Source of the DNA: Eudromia elegans
Taxonomy: Eukaryota; Chordata; Aves; Tinamiformes; Tinamidae
Assembly: GCA_003342815.1 (NCBI GenBank)
Contig: PTEX01000301.1
Location: forward strand, 130,268-194,267
DNA: 64,000 nucleotides
Reading direction: 5' to 3'
Shown: positions 23,322 through 33,274 of the stretch, piece by piece
Numbering within the stretch: the first letter of the stretch is position 1
Layout: every line of letters begins with the position of its first letter
Program-made: the position numbers and the translations under genes
Notes under the pieces: generated by a model
Seen by the model: only the letters and a program-made list of their open reading frames with translations
The model's database searches: none
Told to the model about the DNA's origin: nothing

Positions 23322-24031
23322 NNNNNNNNNNNNNNNNNNNNNNNNNNNNNNNNNNNNNNNNNNNNNNNNNNNNNNNNNNNNNNNNNNNNNNNNNNNNNNN
23401 NNNNNNNNNNNNNNNNNNNNNNNNNNNNNNNNNNNNNNNNNNNNNNNNNNNNNNNNNNNNNNNNNNNNNNNNNNNNNNNNNNNNNNNNNNNNNNNNNNNN
23501 NNNNNNNNNNNNNNNNNNNNNNNNNNNNNNNNNNNNNNNNNNNNNNNNNNNNNNNNNNNNNNNNNNNNNNNNNNNNNNNNNNNNNNNNNNNNNNNNNNNN
23601 NNNNNNNNNNNNNNNNNNNNNNNNNNNNNNNNNNNNNNNNNNNNNNNNNNNNNNNNNNNNNNNNNNNNNNNNNNNNNNNNNNNNNNNNNNNNNNNNNNNN
23701 NNNNNNNNNNNNNNNNNNNNNNNNNNNNNNNNNNNNNNNNNNNNNNNNNNNNNNNNNNNNNNNNNNNNNNNNNNNNNNNNNNNNNNNNNNNNNNNNNNNN
23801 NNNNNNNNNNNNNNNNNNNNNNNNNNNNNNNNNNNNNNNNNNNNNNNNNNNNNNNNNNNNNNNNNNNNNNNNNNNNNNNNNNNNNNNNNNNNNNNNNNNN
23901 NNNNNNNNNNNNNNNNNNNNNNNNNNNNNNNNNNNNNNNNNNNNNNNNNNNNNNNNNNNNNNNNNNNNNNNNNNNNNNNNNNNNNNNNNNNNNNNNNNNN
24001 NNNNNNNNNNNNNNNNNNNNNNNNNNNNNNN
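23322..24031. other. Assembly gap (710 N) inside SNX19 exon 1
   Basis: A continuous run of N. In-frame PXA-domain sequence begins directly after it. The missing N-terminus of SNX19 (initiator, membrane segment, first part of PXA) needs about 200 codons, which fits in 710 nt together with some 5' UTR. The flanks are extremely GC-rich with hexamer repeats, a common cause of short-read drop-out. The non-round length suggests a spanned or comparative estimate rather than a default placeholder. Confidence 0.98.
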
Positions 24032-24834
24032 GCAGCGCGGCCGCCGAGGTGGGGTACGCGCGGGCGGCCACGGAGCGGCTGCTGCGGGCGCTGGTGCCAC
24101 GGCCGCACCTGGAGACGCGCACGGGCCGCTTCGTGGTGGTGGAGCTCGTCGCCTGCAACGTGCTCCTGCCCGCCCTGCGCCGCGCCGCCGACCCCGACTG
24201 CATCAACGTCATGCTCGTGGCCGCGCTGGGCAGGGCGCCGGGCGGCAGGAGGCGGCGAGGAGCACCCGGTGCTGCCATGGATGTCCCCGCGGGGCCACCT
24301 CCGCCTCATGGGGACCCGGGCGATGCTGATGAGCACGGCACCGAGGAGGAGGAGAGCCGCGGAGAGGAAAGGAAGGGCGCAAGCGCGCTGGGCACCCCCT
24401 TCCCCGGCGAGGACTTGGTGGCCCCCGTCCCGGAGCCGCCCGAGGAGCCCCTTGCCGAGGACGGGGACACAGAGGAGGCGGCGGAGCCCACGTGCGTCCC
24501 GAGCCCCTGTCCCGACATCCTCATCGAGGCGGTGGTGGAGAAGGAGGACGAGGCCTCGGGCTCGCTCGCCGCGCCCGGGAGGCCCTTGGCGCAGAGACCC
24601 TCGTGCCTGGGCAGGGAGCTGGCGCCCTCGGAGGTGCCCACGCAGAGTCCCCCGGAGCCCGTCCCGCCGCCGCTCTCATCCTCGCCCCCGGCGCCCGCCA
24701 GCACCTTCAGCTTCGAGCCGCTCGGCAGCCCCGAGGGGCCCGTGGTCATCCAGAACCTGCGCATCACGGGCACCATCACGGCCCGCGAGCACAGCGGCAC
24801 CGGCTTCCACCCCTACACGCTCTACACCGTCAAG
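24032..24834 (+). CDS. SNX19: SNX19 exon 1, 3' part
   Basis: The first complete codon after the gap is at 24034. The sequence opens with the end of the PXA domain (AEVGYARAATERLL, then PHLETRTGR and VVVELVACNVLLP), followed by an acidic, proline-rich, probably disordered linker and the first PX strand (PVVIQNLRITGTI). The exon ends with a phase-0 AAG codon before the donor GTGCGC. Its GC-rich composition matches the CpG island it sits in. The 5' part of the exon is unsequenced. Confidence 0.95.
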
Positions 24835-27800
24835 GTGCGCGCTCCCTCTCCCGGGCGGAGCTGGAATTCCTGCTGGGAATGGGGATTTCTCTTGGCTGGC
24901 CGTGGGGGACCCTCGGTCGGGATGGTTTTTACGGTGGCATTTGGGATACGCGGCGCCTCTTTGGGAGGGAGGGATGGATCGGAGCGGTGGCAGCACTTGG
25001 CTAGTACTGAGTGTCCTGGTTATTAGTGACATGGTCGTTTGGGGTCTGAATGGCTGCTCCTCTTCCTCAGTACGAGACGGCCCTGGAGGGTGAGGGCGCG
25101 GGGAGCCTCCAGCAAATGGCCTATCACACCGTGAACCGCCGCTACCGGGAGTTCCTCAACCTGCAGACCCGCCTCGAGGAGAAGCCGGAGCTCCGCAAGC
25201 TCCTCAAGAGTTCGTGTCCCTGCTGCCCGAGGCCCTTTCCCTGCTCCATCCCGTATCCGCTGCCGTGTGGACCCCCCTTACATCCTCTGGATGTGGAGGG
25301 AGCTGGATACGAGGAGCTCCGATGAAGCCTTGCCCTTCCTGGGAAGGAGGGAGGGGATGAAGGATTTCCTGCTCCGGGGTATCCCGCTCTGCCCGTGCAG
25401 GGTTGTCGGTGACGATGCCCATATCCCTGCTATTGTGGAGGGAGCAATTCCTCCCCAATTCCTGTGCTTCCAAAGAAATCCCAGCTCCCGTTCAGATGGC
25501 ACCACTTGCTTTGGCAGTTCTGCAGCTTTGCTAGTGTAATTTGCTGTAATTTGCAAATGTGTAGTTTGCATGCGGGCGGGACGGGAAGTGCTAAACATAT
25601 CCGAAAGAAACCAGCGTTTTCATTGTGGGTGCATTGCTTTTGCAGATATCAAAGGCCCAAAGAAATTGTTCCCTGACCTCCCCTTTGGAAACATGGACAG
25701 CGATAAGGTGGAAGCCAGAAAAAGTCTCCTGGAGTCTTTCCTGAAGGTGAGCGAGCTGCCCCGTGCCGTGTTATGGATATTGTGGAGCATCAGAAAGCCA
25801 GGGCGGGCAGCAGAGGTGCTGAGTTTGGTGTGGCCAGGCCGTGAGCTGTGGTTTCTGAGAGCAGGAAAGCAGTCGGGTGGGACGAGCAGCTGGGCACGCG
25901 GCCTTTCCCAGCTGTGCCGTATGCCAGGGGAGCCGGGAAGCTGCTTCGGTCAATGCCCAGGGCGGCGGGTCCCCTTGCAGCAACTGTGCGCGCTGCCCGA
26001 GATCGCCAACAGCGAGGAGGTGCAGGAGTTCCTCGCGCTCAACACCGACGCCAGGATTGCCTTCGTCAAGAAGCCCTTCGTGGTCTCCCGCATAGACAAG
26101 GTAGGCACGCGGGGAGGCGCGAGGCCGGTGGCGCCCCTCGGTGCAGGTCACCGGAGGCACCGCTGGCTTTTGCAGATCGTCGTCAACGCCATCGTGGACA
26201 CCCTGAAGACGGCGTTCCCCAGGTCGGAGCCCCAGAGCCCCACGGAGGATCTGAGCGAGTCGGAGGTGGATGGAAAGCCCCAGGCGGACGGGAAGAAGGC
26301 GAACAAGTAAGAGCCGTTCCCCTGCTTGCCTCGAGCAACCCAGCTCCTCCACGACCTGGCCCTTTAGATGTGGTAAATAGCACGTTGCTCTTGGGCTGTC
26401 GGTTTGAAAGCCGACTGAGGGTACTCGAGTTCCTATTTAGATAAGAGATTTTTTTCCAGGAACACTCTGTTTTTTACAACAATTGGCACTGACGCTTTTC
26501 TTGCTGGCGGGTTTTGTTTTTCCAAGGCAGCTGGGAGATGGTGGCATTTGCCAGCAAAAGTGCTCTTAGAGGATTGTTTTTTAGCCTTAAACACTCAAAT
26601 GACCTAAATAGGCGGTGAGTCACTGCAAAGCACAGCTATAAGTTTGATGGCGTTGGGCTACTACTGTTACAAGCATTTTTTCTGCTTACAGCATTATTTC
26701 GGGGCAGTTTTGGAAATGTTTTTAAGAAAAAACACAGTGATCCTGCTAAATTTTGAAAGACAAACTGAAAAAGCACAAGTTTTGAAGAGACTTGGCTGAA
26801 AAGGACATTCCTTAGTGATAAGCAGGCGTCTTTACAATGTGTCCCCAAATGCAGAGCTCCCTCTCTGTGTTTGTGTGTATCGAGACCTGTGTTTCATCTC
26901 GCTGAGCCTGGAAACCCATTGTTCAAAAACGTGTAATCGAGGCAAGCGCTGCTGAGTTCTGATTGCGGTGCTTTATAACCAGCCCTTGGTCATTTGCGGG
27001 GGGCAATTGCTTTTATAAAAAAGCCCAAATCCGGCTGAGATCTCATCCTTAGAGCTCCTGGAGCAAACCCTGCTGTCTCTTTCGCCTCCAGGTCCAGACT
27101 GAGGTTCCCATCCAGCAAGATCACCCCAGTGCTGAGCACAGGGGAAGCCCACGACAGGATCCTGTACGCGTTCAGGGAGGGCAGCGCTGTAAGTTCAGGT
27201 CCCTGTTACGATCCTTTGGTGCTTGGAGTAATCCCGGGACACGAGGGATGTGGCTGCTCTTTGCTCCCATGCCCTTGGGTACAGCTGGTGGTGGGAGGGC
27301 TGCCTGCACAGCGAGACCTTCAGGTCTGCTCAGCCCTGGCACTAAAACGCTGCTGCTCCTGCAGGTCTCCGGCTCGTTGTCGCTGGCTGCTATGGAATCC
27401 TTCATCCAGAAGCAGGAGAAGCTGCTGGAGACGATGCCCGGCGCTGCTCCCGAGGACGAGGAATCCTGCGCGCACTGGGAGACGGATGTGCCGGGCGCGT
27501 GGCAGCAGGAGACGCATCCGGACACTGATGACGGTGAGCTCAGCTCGCAGCTCGTCCCTGCTCACCCCGTGCCTTGGCCTGTGTTGCTGCTCGTGGAAGC
27601 ACTAGGGTCTCGTGCACTGTAAATCCTCCCCTTGGTGCACCCAGCGCCATTCCTGCAGCAAAAAATTTCTTGGAACTAGTGGGAATAGCAAACCTGTAGG
27701 CCCAGTCCGAGGACTGACGGTCCCTTTCAGATTGTAGGTCCCCCTCTGCAGCCTCTTAGAGCAACTGCAAGGTTATTTTGAACACAAGCAAAGCCACGTA

Positions 27801-30800
27801 GTTTAGTTTTGCTACGGGAACATGCTGCAGGACCAAGCAGCACCTAAGTCCCTCCAGCAGACCCGTGGCTGCCGTGTCTGGGTCTGCATGGCCAGCCCTG
27901 CGTTGGCGCGTGTGACTCTTACCTTGGCTGCTGCATCTGCTGGGTGCAGATGTGGTCCGTGCGTCTGCGCGCCGGGTCGTGGCTCGGCCACACGATGGCA
28001 GCCTGTGGAAGCCAAAGCCGTGCTCGGAGCAGCCACACTCCGGGCTCATGCACCCTTTGGGCAAGGCTGGGTCCTTGGGTGAAAGCAGGAAGGAAAAATG
28101 AGCAGTTCTGGGGTGGTTTCCCTGAGGTTTGCGTAGACTCGGAGTCGTTGTCCTCATGTGACCCTCCTCTTCCTCCTGGCAGACTCCGAGACGGCTTTGG
28201 CAGACCTGGCCCTGGAGCTGCTGCGCCTGCTGCTCGCCGATCACTGGGGCTGGCTCTGCACGGACAGCATGCAGAAGGTCTTGGACCTGCTTTTCGGGAC
28301 CCTCATTCAAAGGTGAGGCCTCCGCAAGCACAGAGCAGACTGAGTGCAGGTAAATCCTGGCCTCCGTGTGGTTAGCACCAGCTGAGGACACCTACCAGGG
28401 GGAAGTTTGGCTCCTTGGGGCAGGTAGAGACCATCCCAGAAGCTGCTTTGGGAGCACGAGCTCTTGGGGGCATCGTTGCTGCTGCCTGGCGAACACAGGG
28501 GCAGCTGGTGCCCGTTGCACACTGCTGGATAATGAGGTGGATGGGGGAATAGTCCTGGAAGTGTTTCGGGTTCTAAGAAGGGGGAGCTGCTGGAGACTCT
28601 GCTCCGGATGGGGGAGAGCTCCCAGCCTTGCAGGAAGTACCCGTCGCCCTCCTCTCTTCCTGATTTCCTTTCTCCATGGCTGGAATAGCCGTAGCTGGAG
28701 CCAGCACGGGCCGTCTCCCACCCATCAGCCGGATGGCAATGGGGAGGCCACCGGGAGGAAGGCTGCATGACCCAAAAAGGTCTCGTTGAGTAAAAGGGAG
28801 GCTGTGGGCACGTTTACATCCCCGTTATGTAACAGGCAGGGATGCTTCTCAGGGGCTGGAAGTGGGGGACGATCCCAGAGGCCACAAAGAAATTCCACCG
28901 CACGCCTGTAAACAAACAGTATCAGGCCAGGTGCCAAAATTGCTGGCAAAACCCAAGTTTCTGTGCAGGGCAACCGACCACCTTGTGGCATCTCCCTCCC
29001 GCTCCCCCAGCTCGGTTGTTTTCCCTCCGCCTGTTAGGGGCAGCAGGAGTCACTGCGGGCCTGTGACATGTCACCAGAAGTGGCTTTCAGGGCTCCGTGC
29101 GTGTAAAGTAAATAAAAATCGACTTGGACGTGGGGCTCGATTCAGTCGTCTCCAAGCACCTGGAAATTTTGGATCGCGCTTTGAATCTCTGTCCCAAACA
29201 ATTTTATTTTCCCCCTTTTCTAGAAGCAGCGGCCTTCCAAAAGCAGCCGCTTGAACGGAGCGGGGCTTCGATAACGATTGCAACATGATTTTAACTGCAT
29301 CTCTCTTCCTTTTTGACTCTGTTTCAGCTGTCAGATGCACGCCAGCGTTTTTCCATGATTTAAAACCTCCCCGTTTCCAAGAGAGGAAATGAAGGGGAAA
29401 AGGGTTGCAAGGAAAGCTAGCCTCTCCTTGCTTCGGTTTTGCTTGGCTCCTGAAGGGTTAATAGTGTTTTTTATGTATTTTGCCTCTGAAGTGGGCTAAT
29501 GAAGCAATCTGCGCCGAGCAGGACCTGGCTGAGACAGCCCGGCCTCTCCCTGGGGCACCGCTGAGAGCTTAGTTGGCTCAATAAACACTCGATGAAGATG
29601 TTGTCGAGCGCCGGGATGCTTTGTGGAGAAGCAGGGGCTTTCTTGGGGCCGTTCCTTCGGCTTTCTCGCCCTGCCCTTGAGCCCCGCAGCGTTGCAAGGA
29701 GCTCTAGCTGAAGGAAAACCGAAGCAGAGTGGTGCTGGGGAAGCGAGATGCTGCACTTGAGGCCGCAGCCTCGCTGCTCGAGGCTTCGGGGCCGCGGGCT
29801 CAGCGCACGGAACGCCTCGTCCGCCACCCGTGCAGTTGTAAACGTTTCATAGGGCAGCGGGAAAGGAACATTTCCAGGAAGGCAAGAGGATAGTTTACAT
29901 TTTGCGTGTGTGTTTTTGGCCAGGCGTCTGAAAGGATGCTTCGTGTTTCTTGATTTATGGGGGGCTTTATGTTTTTCCCCCTGTGTTTTCTCCCTTTGTT
30001 TCCTTTCTCCACCAAGAGTTCCCTAGGGCTTAGCAGAATTGTTCATGTTTCAGCTCTTAACCATGATTTTTCAGACTAACCAAACCGTTCCTCTTTGCAC
30101 CTGACCCGGGCAATTCTCACCCTCAGTTTCATGGACAGGAAGAGCAGAGATTTACCCGTTTCTAGTAGCTATTTACAAATCTGAGTGCTCTCACATCTGC
30201 CTCTCCGTTGCGGCTCTTTGCACGGGAATCCTCCAGCCCCAAGGCCCTTAACTTGCAGGAACCAGGTGAACTCAGGTCTGCACGCTTGGTTGTTTTCCAC
30301 TGTTGCCTCCTAGTCCATCTTGACCATAACAAGTCTCATCTTAGCAGCCTGGGGTGTTTTAGGTGGAAGAGGAAGGCCAAGGTATGTAGCACCTGGACCT
30401 TGTTTCTTGCTTCCAGGCCATTTCTGCCACTCTGGTCTTAGTAGGGGCCCCTTCAGCTGACCTTGGCGTTCCCGCTTAAGCCGTGGCATTAAATCGGCTC
30501 GTTTTTAGCAGCTATTGAATTCCCCAGCTATTTCCAAGAGAAGACCCTTACGACATGGGCAAGTTATGCACCTCCAGGCTGACCTTAGGGCCCCGTAGCC
30601 TCCATGGTCTGTTTTGGGTGTTATCACGATGTTTGAACCTCTCTGTTTCTGATCCCTGCTTGAAGTGAAGGGACGTGGGTCAATGAGGAGCTTGTTTTCC
30701 TTCATTTCAGGCTGTTTCTTCATGAAATGTCGGAGCAGGAGTAGTAACTTATCAGCCATCTGACCAAAAAAAGCCATTTCTAGTCATGTTTCATATACAC

Positions 30801-33274
30801 ATTGGTGTTGCCTGGGAGCAGAGGGCTGTGAACGTGTGTGTTTGATGTCTACATGTATCTGAATCACTTAGTCCTCCAATGCTACTGGTGAAGGTGCTGG
30901 CGAAGGTCAGCCTTGGCCCTGGACATGTTGAACGTTGCTATACAAGAGGTGTGAACTGTTCCTTCAGATCTAGCCCCGGTGCAGGCTTAGATAGATGGCC
31001 AGTTTGCCCTAGGATCAGCCTTGTGTTTGCTCTGTTCTTGAACCTTTGCTCTTGCAGCCAGGCCTTTCATTTTTGGAAAGTGCCTAAAAACCCTGGGCTG
31101 GGCATCTCGTTTCAGGCTGGTGAAGCAACGTGTCGCAGCCCTGTCCCTTCATGGTGGCAACTCCACGTTCTTCTGCGCTGGGTCACCTCGTAGGTGTTTC
31201 TATTCCTGATGCTCTGCTGGTCGGGGGAAGAAGCCCTTGGCCCCAGGGCCGAGCCCGAGAAGAATGCAGACAGTCTGGCAGAGTGCAGGTTAAATAAAGT
31301 TTGCCTTGGCAGGGCCCGTGCACTTGGCCGTGCTGTGAGCTGCCGGGGCGTAGGGCTGGGGGAATTGCAAGCATGAATGCTGCCTGCCAAGAGGAACGGG
31401 CCTTTTGGCCCTGCTCACGACTCCTTGGGGGGCTCTTGATGCACTGGTGAAACCATGAGCTTTATCCCTCGGCCTGACCCGTTCCAAGGTTCTCCACTTC
31501 CTCTGGAGCCTCTCGTTGAGGAGGAGGGAGGTCCTGCGAGGTCCCCCAGCGCCGGGGTGGGCTGGCTCGGTCCTCCTGGTGTCAACAGATGCCCTCCCGT
31601 TGGCCTGGGTGGTGTCCAGGCCTTGCCCATTGAGCCGGCGTCATCCTGGTGGTGAATTTGGACTGACAGCAGTGGCTTTGGCCGTGAAAGTGACTGGGGC
31701 TTTGTGGCCATTAGGACTGTGTCACTTAAGAGATTTAAGGCCGGTCATATCCCTTAGCTGTCTTCCCTGTGGGGACCAGTTAGTCCTCCGAGTACCAGCG
31801 TGCAGCAGGGAGATGAGGCTTGTGGTGACTCTTGGTTTTTTGACTGTAATTTCACACATGTCTTTGTCTGTAAAATGGGGATATTTCTACCCACTCCTGA
31901 TGTTTCCAGCAGTATCAATTAGCTGAACTTCCTGCACGTTTAATGCACACGCTTGGAAACTGCATGTTAGCCTTCCCAGCAAGCTGGTCCCCCCCTAGAG
32001 CTTCTGATGGATGGAGAGCCCCTGAGCTGGTAGCAGCTATGGCTTTGTTTGACCTCTCCATCCTGCTCTGCTCGCAGGTGGCTGGAAGTCCAGGTGATCA
32101 ATCTGACCTGCACCCAGCGCTGGGTCCAGTACCTGCAGTTGCTGCAGGAATCCATCTGGCCTGGAGGAGTTCTACCCGCCGTGCCCAAACCGCTGCGGAC
32201 CCAGGAGCAGAAGGAAGAAGCAGCAGAGCAGGCCCTGCAGAGCTTGATGGCACTGCTGCCTGGTGAGCAGCCCCGGGGAGCCCTGTGCTCTCTAACGAGG
32301 CCGGGTTGGAAAGCCAGGGCCCCGCGGTGCTTTCCCACGCCGCCGCCGCGCAGAGCCCTTGCCCGCTTGCTGCAGGGATGAGAGAGCAGCTCTGCCGCCG
32401 CCTGAGATCATTAGCCGGGCTGCTTTGGGTTTCCCCCTGCTCGTGTCTGACATGGGGACCTTTGGCATTGAAGCGGCTGCTGCCTGATCCGTACGAGCGC
32501 GGTTTGAACTTGAACTCCTCGCTGTCGCTTCAGGGGCCCTTATTATTCCTTTCGGGAGGAAAAAGTGCTACTTCTTTAGCCCCTTTCCAGGCTGGCCCCT
32601 TTGCTTTCTGTTCACTTCTGTCCCCGGCTGTTCTCTCATGTGATGATGAGGGGGACGAGGTACCTTGGACTGCGAGTAGCATCACAAGCATCGTTTTAGC
32701 TCCCGCTGGGAGGAGGTTGACCTTGTTTTACTACAGCGGGGACGTGCTGTTCCTAAAGGTTTGTCTCTCTTGTTAACAGACGTGATCCAGGAAATCCTGG
32801 GGACTAGTAAATGTCGCCTGAGCTGGAATCTGGTCCTGGAGTCGCTGGGTCAGCCCATCATTAACAGGTACTTCTAATTAGAGCCTCCTTAGCTCGATAT
32901 AGCCTATGCAATGGGGTCTGCGAGGTGTGCTTGAGGTTGTGCTGTGACAGATTCACAGGGCCGGGGTCTTGGCACAGCATAAACCTGGGGAATATTTCTA
33001 GGCTCTGTATATTCCCCAAGGGAATCTGAAGTGCTGGAACCACCCAGGGAAAGGTTTCATGTAGGGAAGGAGATCTTTGGTCTGGAAGCCAAAGCACTTA
33101 CCTGGACCACCCCCAGCTCTCTCTTCTCTCCCTTTCAGGCACCTGGTTTTCTGCCTCTTGGACATTCTGCTGGAATTCCTGGTTCTGAAGGACTCCGGCG
33201 ACGAGCCCGAGACAGCGGCGGCGGCCCCGTGTGCCTCTAGCAGCCTGGAGCAAGCAGGAGTGTCGGCACATTGA
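24032..33274 (+). CDS. SNX19: Sorting nexin 19, partial (N-terminus lost in assembly gap)
   Basis: Eleven exons join in frame to give 698 visible residues plus TGA. Visible order: end of the PXA domain (residues 1 to about 65), acidic Pro/Glu-rich linker (about 70-222), PX domain (about 230-375) with the phosphoinositide-binding RRYREF motif at 290-295, a conserved post-PX helix region, then the C-terminal nexin domain (about 520-665) and a short Ala/Ser tail. Signature stretches such as ITGTITAREHSGTGFHPYTL, PHLETRTGR and IPEIANSEEVQEF-like sequence identify SNX19 rather than SNX13, SNX14 or SNX25; the regulator-of-G-protein domain of those relatives is absent. In the known family the protein is anchored in the ER by an N-terminal membrane segment and tethers PI3P-positive endolysosomes. 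Human SNX19 is about 992 residues; here roughly 200 N-terminal residues are missing in the gap and the linker also looks about 100 residues shorter than in mammals (from memory). Exons: 24032-24834, 25071-25209, 25646-25746, 25981-26100, 26176-26306, 27092-27188, 27365-27533, 28183-28312, 32078-32262, 32780-32867, 33139-33274. All junctions are GT/AG. Confidence 0.96.
25071..25209 (+). CDS. SNX19: SNX19 exon 2 (PX core)
   Basis: It follows the acceptor CTCTTCCTCAG and carries the heart of the PX domain: YETALEGEG, then AYHTVNRRYREFLNLQTRL. The first arginine of RRYREF is the expected PI3P-contacting residue of PX domains. The donor is A|GTTCGT, which splits an Asn codon (A + AT). The donor is weak at +3 and +4, but the reading frame and family alignment leave no alternative. 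Confidence 0.94.
25646..25746 (+). CDS. SNX19: SNX19 exon 3 (PX C-terminal half)
   Basis: The acceptor is TTTTGCAG. The exon encodes IKGPKKLFPDLPFGNMD and the following amphipathic helix VEARKSLLESFLK. It holds the Pro-containing membrane-insertion loop region and the second conserved basic residue (EAR) of PX domains. It ends in phase 0 at donor GTGAGC. Confidence 0.95.
25981..26100 (+). CDS. SNX19: SNX19 exon 4 (end of PX / post-PX)
   Basis: Exactly 40 codons, phase 0 at both ends: QLCALPEIANSEEVQEFL to KKPFVVSRIDK. The flanking sites are CCCCTTGCAG and GTAGGC. It closes the PX domain and starts the conserved segment after it. Confidence 0.95.
26176..26306 (+). CDS. SNX19: SNX19 exon 5
   Basis: The acceptor is GGCTTTTGCAG. 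It encodes IVVNAIVDTLKTAFPRSEPQ and a charged Ser/Glu/Lys stretch ending KKANK. The last lysine codon is split AA|G by the donor GTAAGA, so an unspliced transcript would read AAG TAA and stop at once. Confidence 0.95.
27092..27188 (+). CDS. SNX19: SNX19 exon 6
   Basis: The acceptor is TTCGCCTCCAG. The first base completes the split Lys codon, followed by SRLRFPSSKITPVLSTGEA and ILYAFREGSA. It ends in phase 0 at donor GTAAGT. No recognised domain; it lies in the linker between PX and the nexin C-terminal domain. Confidence 0.93.
27365..27533 (+). CDS. SNX19: SNX19 exon 7
   Basis: The acceptor is GCTCCTGCAG. It encodes VSGSLSLAAMESFIQKQEKL, then an acidic low-complexity stretch ending HPDTDD. 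The MESFIQKQ helix is conserved in SNX19; the remainder is variable linker. It ends one base into an Asp codon at donor GTGAGC. Confidence 0.92.
28183..28312 (+). CDS. SNX19: SNX19 exon 8 (start of nexin C-terminal domain)
   Basis: The acceptor is CCTCCTGGCAG. It encodes SETALADLALELLRLLLADH, then the tryptophan-rich helix WGWLCTDSMQKVLDLLFGTL. It ends with AG of an Arg codon at donor GTGAGG. It begins the helical Nexin_C domain. Confidence 0.95.
28313..32077 (+). other. SNX19: SNX19 intron 8, the only long intron
   Basis: A 3,765-nt intron with donor GTGAGG and acceptor CTGCTCGCAG. It contains no open frame with family resemblance. The only recognisable item is a MIR-like fragment near 31850. 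The other introns are short: 236, 436, 234, 75, 785, 176, 649, 517 and 271 nt. Confidence 0.85.
31850..31895 (+). repeat. MIR-like SINE fragment
   Basis: The stretch GTCTTTGTCTGTAAAATGGG followed by GATATTTCTACCCAC matches the well-known MIR segment around 'CTCATCTGTAAAATGGGGATAATAATACC'. GTGTCACTTAAG near 31719 may be the preceding MIR portion. Old and diverged; it lies within SNX19 intron 8. Confidence 0.5.
32078..32262 (+). CDS. SNX19: SNX19 exon 9 (nexin C-terminal domain)
   Basis: The acceptor is CTGCTCGCAG. The completed Arg codon is followed by WLEVQVINLTCTQRWVQYL, then LLQESIWPGGVLP and a Glu/Gln-rich helix ending SLMALLP. The donor is GTGAGC. The SIWPGG turn is a hallmark of the nexin C-terminal domain. 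Confidence 0.95.
32780..32867 (+). CDS. SNX19: SNX19 exon 10 (nexin C-terminal domain)
   Basis: The acceptor is CTTGTTAACAG. It encodes DVIQEILGTSKCRLSWNLVL, then ESLGQPIINR, the final helices of the nexin C-terminal domain. The Arg codon is split AG|G at donor GTACTT. Confidence 0.95.
33139..33274 (+). CDS. SNX19: SNX19 exon 11, terminal coding exon
   Basis: The acceptor is CTCCCTTTCAG. It encodes HLVFCLLDILLEFLVL, a hydrophobic closing helix, then a variable Asp/Glu/Ala/Ser tail ending GVSAH and TGA at 33272-33274. The hydrophobic helix belongs to the nexin domain; the tail is poorly conserved in the family. Confidence 0.95.

Noticed and set aside
24306-24800. 164-codon antisense frame over SNX19 exon 1
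   Set aside because: Mirror of the GC-rich coding exon; low-complexity Ser/Gly/Pro product.
22954-25093. Very long open frames on both strands through 23,322-24,031
   Set aside because: They consist mostly of unknown residues because the N run contains no stops. Only the + strand frame continuing from 24034 has SNX19 similarity.
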